Shown here one piece after another: positions 49,201-64,000 of a stretch of DNA of 64,000 bases. Numbering within the stretch: position 1 is the first letter of the stretch; each line of letters begins with the position of its first letter. The stretch covers positions 9,486,001 to 9,550,000 of the forward strand of contig OY540821.1 in assembly GCA_961205875.1 (NCBI GenBank). Direction: 5' to 3'. The notes below the pieces were generated by a model. It saw only the letters and a program-made list of their open reading frames with translations. It was not told the origin of the DNA and searched no databases. Both the position numbers and the translations under genes were made by a program. The stretch is from Sialis fuliginosa (Eukaryota > Arthropoda > Insecta > Megaloptera > Sialidae).

Positions 49201-50817
49201 GTTCAAAAGTTATGGCCTTTTTTCTCCCAAAATTTGAAAAAACTAAAACTTTGAGAGGCTATATCTCGAGAACGGTTTGAGATACAGACCTGCGGTTTGA
49301 AACAAACAACTTTTCACGTCATTTTCTATAAAATAAACATACTCTTAAAGAAATCGAATATTCAAAATTTTTTAGTGAAATTTCCTACACTGAACATCAA
49401 CTCGTCATACAAATATCGACTAAAATACAAGAAAATAAGACGTAGAATTATTTATTTACTATATAAATATAGAAGAATTTATTTTAAAAAGTAAAAGCTT
49501 GAATTTAATGTGTTTTTTTTTGTTGATAGGAGGGTGAGGATTGACAAAATATGCTTCCCTTATTAAAAATTTCACGCCTCGCCACTGTATCTCTGCCACA
49601 TTTCATCAAGATTAGTCTAGTGGTTATTTATATTTTTTAAATTGACCTTAAAAACACCCACCGAATCAAAAACAATCGAAATATTTCGTTGTGTCAATAA
49701 TAATATTTAATTTTATAGAAATTCCGATATAACTGCAGAAGGTAGTGAAAGATCTTTCCATCTTCCAATTCATTGGTCAACAGAGCTGACCAGTTCAGCA
49801 AGAGACTCAACAACCGAAAACCCAAAATACAAACAAACATCAAAAACTAGTTTCACATCAGCAGTGAAGAAGACAATTCCCCCTTCAAATTACAAGACCC
49901 CAATTCGAAGAGACAATTCCGATTCTGAATCAGTAAATAAAGGGTTCAATAACAAATTCTTCCAGTCTCCTAAACAGGAGCCTTCATTAAAAAACGATAT
50001 CCCAGCTCCCAGTATTTACTTTTTACCACCGAAACTGACAGAAGTGAATCGAAACTTCGCTCAACCAAAAGATATCACCGTTGCAGTTATTCAGGACAGA
50101 GTAGACATCGTTACTGAACGTCAAACAACTAAGGTTCCACAGAAGATAATTACTACAAGAATTCCACAAAGTAATCAAAAATTCAGCAATAGAGATGAAC
50201 AGAATCGAGTTGGGGAAAGTCTTCCAACTCTTTCTACCGAATTGGTACCACCATTGTTAAATTATTCAAAACCATCGTTTAGTTATAACAATGATAAAGT
50301 AATTGTTAATACAACATTCATCAAATTTATTCCTACTACTGAGAAACCACAATCTACAACTACCTCAACAGAAAGATTACCAATAATTAAACCTCAAGAT
50401 GTACCAGTCCCTTCAATCGATCTACTTCCCCCGAAACTTAAAGAGGCTGAAGTTTTTGAAATAAGTACAATGGATCCTAGACTTATATATAAAATTCTTC
50501 CTTCAGTTGATCTTCAGCCACCGAAGTTAGCTGAGAGATCAGAAGATTCTAAGGATGCTGAGAAAAAGGATAAGAAAAAAATTGATAATTTTATCCAGGA
50601 ATCGAAATTGAAAGAGATAAAAAAAATGTTTTTGATTCCGGATTATGATTTTCAATTGGATTCTGTCCCGAGACCAAACTATGATAGTTATTCTTCGTAT
50701 CAGTATAATCCGGCGGGTGAGGGGAAATTAGATGCCAAAAGAAACCCAAATCCAGATTGCCCAAATTGTGATCCGAAAAATGAAAATTGTGGACAGTGTG
50801 TTTTGGTTAAGAGATAA
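37290..50817 (+). CDS. Secreted chitin-binding protein, one CBM14 domain
   Basis: Four exons (37290-37361, 47828-47911, 47984-48258, 49719-50817) join in frame through GT-AG introns to give 509 residues. Residues 1-24 form a signal peptide with a leucine-rich core. Residues 36-89 form a chitin-binding type-2 (peritrophin-A) domain with six cysteines at 36, 51, 57, 68, 81 and 89, which should make three disulphides, plus aromatic residues suited to chitin binding (GYY, VYHMC). After it comes NLLIGQRDKPF, then a long disordered P/S/T/K-rich tail. The tail repeats P-S-(I/V)-x-x-(L/Q)-PPKL three times, at about 241, 374 and 405. The C-terminus has CX2C-X6-CX2C (491-504). Such proteins bind cuticle or extracellular matrix chitin outside the cell. 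Exon 2 has a NAGNAG acceptor, so one Gln at position 25 may be optional. Intron 1 is 10.5 kb and intron 3 hosts a long palindrome. The gene name is not identified. Confidence 0.92.
37493..37545 (-). repeat. GACTTCAAAAAAGG-family fragment
   Basis: Minus-strand reading gives TAACTGACTTCAAAAAAGGA and GGTTCTCAATTCGACAGTAT, the start of the dispersed family seen at 17955 and 60264. It lies in intron 1 of the chitin-binding gene. Confidence 0.7.
37911..38160 (-). mobile_element. TA-family fragment in intron 1
   Basis: Starts AAGTACAGGCACCAATCTTGG and runs through AATTCTCATGAACTCATGTT and AGCACGCAGTGATGGACACT, then stops. Only one terminus is present, so it is a truncated copy. Confidence 0.75.
38427..38565 (+). 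repeat. Dispersed repeat, GACTCATCAACAC family, intron copy
   Basis: TGACTGGCTCATCAACACAC, AACCCCTGAACCTAGAAACA and GATTTTCCGAAATTTAGCCC in this order. Relatives lie at 17195 (minus), 40378 and 53588. Confidence 0.65.
39144..39330 (+). repeat. CTGTCTGT-family repeat, copy 2
   Basis: TCTGTTTGTCTGTCTGTCTG, CTAACTACTGAATTATTTTAC and AGAAAGTTGAGATTGGACAT correspond to the motif order at 8019 and 55797. Confidence 0.65.
39763..40361. mobile_element. 599 bp MITE with TAGGGTC ends
   Basis: Left TAGGGTCGAGCGGGGTAAAT followed by ATGAAACA mirrors the right TGTTTCACTTTTACCCCAAT followed by TGACCCTA. This inverted repeat is about 28 bases long with a few mismatches. The same GGGGTAAAAGTGAAACA sense motif recurs just inside the left end, and TTTCACTTTTTCCC occurs inside the right. 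No coding capacity. Lies in intron 1. Confidence 0.8.
40378..40505 (+). repeat. Dispersed repeat, GACTCATCAACAC family, second intron copy
   Basis: TGAGTGATTGACTCATCAAC, CCCAAATCCTTGGATTTAGA and GAATTTTCCGAAATTCAAGC follow the order of the copy at 38427. It begins 17 bp after the TAGGGTC element. Confidence 0.65.
41443..41769. repeat. 166 bp tandem duplication
   Basis: Two units, 41443-41608 and 41609-41769, both contain ATTACTTCAGGGCCGTARTT and GTTTGCTAAAATGTTAATAA. They differ at only a few positions, so the duplication is recent. Intron 1 of the chitin-binding gene. Confidence 0.92.
42205..42243 (-). mobile_element. Terminal fragment of a CAGTGGCG-type element
   Basis: A run of about 12 Cs, then a short spacer and GGTTACGCCACTG. 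Reversed, this reads CAGTGGCGTAACC followed by a G run, the usual end of this class. The other end was not found. Confidence 0.6.
42643..42910 (+). repeat. Dispersed Helitron-like repeat, family HB copy 2
   Basis: CTCCCCCTTACACATGATTT, GAAATGGAACCGTC, AGCCAGACCCAACCATTC and GATATTGCGAGGAAGCAA correspond in order to 9778-10008. A 62-codon open frame overlaps but is a chance frame within the repeat. Confidence 0.65.
43427..43932 (-). mobile_element. Harbinger-like MITE, copy 2
   Basis: GGCGGCTATTACACTATCAA at the left and TTGATAGTGTAATAGTCGCC at the right, both flanked by TAA, a 3 bp target duplication. The interior (ACGTCAAAAACAAAATGGCG, TCAATTGACGAACATCCACG) is the reverse complement of the copy at 15036. 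About 506 bp, in intron 1. Confidence 0.88.
44051..44093 (-). mobile_element. Terminal fragment of the CAGTGGCGCCGG element
   Basis: About 17 Cs, a short A-rich spacer, then TTGTTCCGGCGCCACTG. Reversed, CAGTGGCGCCGGAACAA equals the left end of the nested element at 13454. The rest of the element is missing. Confidence 0.7.
44717..44930 (-). mobile_element. TA-family fragment
   Basis: TA then AGGTACTGGCACCAGTCTTG, an excellent terminus, followed by TTTGTAATTCT, TTACCAAAGTCCGCAAATAT and AAGATTACAAAATGATAA. The far end is absent. Confidence 0.8.
44931..47289. other. AT-rich intron 1 sequence
   Basis: No exon is seen. Near 46637-46700 the segment CAGTAACTACTGAACGGATT and CGGTTTTCACTAATGTATAG belongs to a class of Helitron-like insect repeats. 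A GC-balanced patch near 47160-47200 has no recognisable feature. Confidence 0.45.
47297..47345 (+). repeat. Short fragment shared with 57415-57472
   Basis: TCCTAAACAATAATTCCGTAGTCCAYG-type sequence followed by GAGCGAAGCTAAT. The same block occurs near 57417 (CTAAACAATAATTTCGTAGT, CGCGAGCGAAACCGCAGGCT). Likely the 3' end of one dispersed element. Confidence 0.6.
48304..49588 (+). mobile_element. CAGTGGCG composite with long palindrome, complete copy in intron 3
   Basis: CAGTGGCGTAGATAGG begins near 48314, with G and C runs after it. CAGTGGCGAAGCGTCCATGG begins near 48508, and the far end reads CACGCCTCGCCACTG at about 49574-49588, an inverted match. Between them is the palindrome at 48701-49445. 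The order equals that at 4298-5272 but here the right side is intact. It lies between exons 3 and 4 of the chitin-binding gene, in the transcribed orientation. Mirror-image 62-codon frames on both strands are products of the palindrome. Confidence 0.8.
48701..49445. repeat. Near-perfect 745 bp palindrome
   Basis: The sequence is self-complementary around GGTATACC at 49070-49077. Matching pairs include ACGTCTTAT (48702) with ATAAGACGT (ending 49444), ACCGCAGGTCTGTAT with ATACAGACCTGCGGT, and ACGGATTTGGAATCA with TGATTTCAAATCCGT. Each arm is about 370 bp. In the pre-mRNA this would fold into a long hairpin. Confidence 0.9.
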
Positions 50818-52433
50818 TTTTTTTAATGGCTCACTATTTAAAAATTTACGAATTTTAAATAATATTCAAGGAGAAGTATCATAATTTTTTTTTGTTTATT
50901 TGTTTCAAGAAAACCCACCGTATTTTTTTATATTTATAAACCCATATAATTTTATATTATTTAAATGAACTAATAGTTTGATATCTCCCCTCTCTTTTAA
51001 GAGAAAATTCAAATTTTCAATGATTTTCGAAGTAAAAATTATATATTTTTTATTAATTTATAAAAAATATTTTTTATCTCGTTCATTTAACCCTTCGTCA
51101 TTTAAAAGAAGTACTGTACCTTTCATAGACCTCATGAATTGGAATTAAATAAGGTAGAATTAAATAGGCCATTCTGTTTACAAAAATATCATTTACTTTT
51201 TTTTAGGACCACACTGTTTTCTATATTATTATTAATAAATAAAAATTTTGAATTTTGTATAATATATAAAAAAAATATTTTAAATGATATATAATTAATT
51301 AATATTTTAAAAAATCAGTTATGAAATTATGATTCTTCTCCCAACAAATGCCTGTACATTAAAAATAATGAAAAATAATGAAATATATGACATTGAAGCA
51401 ATATATTATTTTGTATGAATAATAAATAAATATTGCTTACAATAAGATATTATGAATAAGAAAATGCCTTGTAAATATATTTTTATTTGTTTGATTTTAT
51501 TTCATGGATTTTTCAATAATTTAGTGTAATATATTTTTTAAATGTAGTTAGGTATTTTATTATAAACATTTTACAGAAAATAAGATTTTAAATCAATAGT
51601 TTTTTATGTTGTACAATCAATTTTTAAGTTTTATTTACTTTTTAAACAATATTTTGTATGATTTCATTTTAAAATTATGTATTAATTAATAAAAAGATTT
51701 AATTTAGTCTTTTTTTTATTTTCTAAGAATTACATAATAAATGCCATTTTGAAAATATTATATAACACACTATTAAAAATGAAAATTCAATAAATCAGTA
51801 TTTTTTTAAATTATGCAACTTTTATAACACATCTGTCATTTGATAGCGGAATGTGCTTCTGAACATGCAAATATAATTTAACATTTTTATGGCGTAATCG
51901 ATAAAAAAAACACCTTTCAAATAAATTAAAGTAAATTATTTATCAAACTAAGTATAACGTATAAATTTTCAATACGAGTTCGTCCTTATAGGTAATATTT
52001 CAGGACATTATCTATTACGTAACATTTCAGTTTTGAAAATCGCTGTTCAGTCAATGCTGACAACTATGTAAAAGTAAAATCCCAATAAAAAACTTCCCAC
52101 ATGAGTTTTATTTTTGACAGATGAAAATCTATTGGTTATAAAGTGTTATATTTTCAACGAAACGAAGTCATTCAGCATATGTGAAACATTAATTTTAAAA
52201 CACAACTAATAATTTGTGATTTTTCATGCAGTTTTAATGTGAAAAGTGGAAATATATACAACACAAGACGTAACAAAATTTCAGTGTTTCAGAATAACTA
52301 CAAACATTAATAGTAATTTATACATTTTTATATATTTTTTTATAAAAATATTGTTGACATATACGCGCATATTATTTTAATATTTTTTTAATTTATAAAT
52401 TAAGCAATACACATTGTTTAAAGTATATTTAAA
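50818..52433. other. 3' region of the chitin-binding gene and 5' flank of NT5C2
   Basis: Very AT-rich with no gene. Candidate polyadenylation signals AATAAA lie near 51236, 51421 and 51690; which is used cannot be told. The 1.6 kb between the two genes is free of obvious transposons, in contrast with the rest of the window, and must hold the promoter of the first NT5C2 exon. Confidence 0.5.
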
Positions 52434-63516
<11,083 letters not shown>

Positions 63517-63680
63517 GTAAGTATTTTCTGTTTCAAATTTGTCGTAAAATATAAAATATGTGTAAGATTAACCAAAAAACGAATTTCGCGACAAAATAAG
63601 TTTGAAAAAGAACTAAAATATATACATATGTATATATGTTAAATCAACTTCCCGGTATGTACTGTGATTATTTATTTCTG

Positions 63681-63717
63681 GACAACGTTTCGGGCCGTTA
63701 TTACGGCCCATCATCAG
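63681..63717 (-). ncRNA. Hammerhead-ribozyme-like core in the Penelope 3' region
   Basis: On the minus strand the sequence reads CTGATGA, one unpaired T, GGGCCG, a 6-base loop, CGGCCC, then GAAAC GTT GTC. CUGANGA, a helix II and GAAA are the conserved hammerhead core, and AC-GU closing a tiny stem III before GUC resembles the minimal hammerheads reported from Penelope-like elements. The bulged T in helix II and the lack of a clear adjacent stem I are departures from the consensus, so activity is uncertain. Confidence 0.55.
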
Positions 63718-63847
63718 GTACCAAAAAATACAATGTAAATACAAAAAATACAAAAAATAATTCTGCGAACAAAACTGTTTACATGTCAAGATTATAAAAC
63801 TATAGAAACGAACACAGCGTTTTTTAATGTGTTACGTAGTTCGTTTT

Positions 63848-64000
63848 TTAGGTGTTTTTATCTGGAAGAGTTTGTTCTTTTGGTTGTAACTTGATTACAG
63901 GTAACCAAGCTTTAGGAAGTCGTATACTGTCGTCTCTTTTGTTCATAGAAATATTAGAGTTTTTTTCTATTTCTATGGCTTCCATTATTATTAAATAAAT
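63848..64000 (-). CDS. C-terminal end of a Penelope-like element ORF
   Basis: Fifty codons and a stop are read from the window edge. The protein contains EAIEIEK, then N-K-R-D-D and LPKAWLPV. This is the pattern that follows the GIY-YIG endonuclease domain in Penelope-like elements as I remember them. Only the tail is inside the window, so neither the reverse transcriptase nor the endonuclease active site can be checked. The frame is intact here, which suggests a fairly young copy. Confidence 0.7.
   Translation of the reverse strand: MYLIIMEAIEIEKNSNISMNKRDDSIRLPKAWLPVIKLQPKEQTLPDKNT

Larger units (their letters stand above)
63640..64000 (-). mobile_element. Penelope-like retroelement, 3' end
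   Basis: Minus-strand retroelement inserted in an intron of the NT5C2 gene. It comprises the last 50 codons of an ORF (stop at 63848-63850), an untranslated stretch of about 130 bp, and a hammerhead-like core at 63681-63717. The boundary on the low side is not precise (63600-63660). The reverse transcriptase would lie outside the window. Confidence 0.75.

Overview
This is a eukaryotic, almost certainly insect, nuclear window. It is strongly AT-rich, its genes are split by GT-AG introns, one gene encodes a secreted chitin-binding (peritrophin-type) protein, and most of the remaining DNA is made of degraded transposon copies. I cannot fix the insect order from the sequence. Several repeat families look like ones common in moths, beetles and bugs, but that is an impression and was not searched.

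Three host genes can be read by joining exons by hand. (1) On the minus strand, 1379-3066, six exons encode a RhoGAP protein resembling ARHGAP19, with the arginine finger present; its C-terminal end is not resolved. (2) On the plus strand, 37290-50817, four exons encode a 509-residue secreted protein: signal peptide, one six-cysteine CBM14 chitin-binding domain, a long proline/serine/threonine-rich tail with a thrice-repeated motif, and a final double CxxC. Its first intron is about 10.5 kb. (3) On the plus strand, from 52434 to beyond the right edge, lies the 5' part of cytosolic purine 5'-nucleotidase (NT5C2), with the HAD nucleophile motif DMDYT. It has two mutually exclusive first coding exons (52434-52528 and 54909-55228) that end in the same phase and encode different N-termini.

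The roughly 34 kb between genes 1 and 2, and the large introns, are filled with non-autonomous DNA transposons. These include a TA-flanked family of 400-850 bp present in at least twelve copies or fragments, hAT-like elements starting CAGTGGCG with long G runs, a TTAA-flanked piggyBac-like element, a pair of Harbinger-like elements with TAA flanks, a Tigger/pogo-like mini-element, several unclassified foldback elements and Helitron-like dispersed repeats. Three local tandem duplications (140, 166 and 259 bp periods) are also present. One locus (13097-13923) shows three elements nested in one another. A composite about 1 kb long carrying a near-perfect 745 bp palindrome lies in intron 3 of the chitin-binding gene, and a partly truncated copy lies 44 kb away at 4298-5272.

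At the right edge, on the minus strand inside an intron of the nucleotidase gene, is the 3' end of a Penelope-like retroelement: the last 50 codons of its ORF, then an untranslated region with a hammerhead-ribozyme-like core. The three host genes have no obvious functional link. I saw no convincing tRNA, rRNA or CRISPR array.
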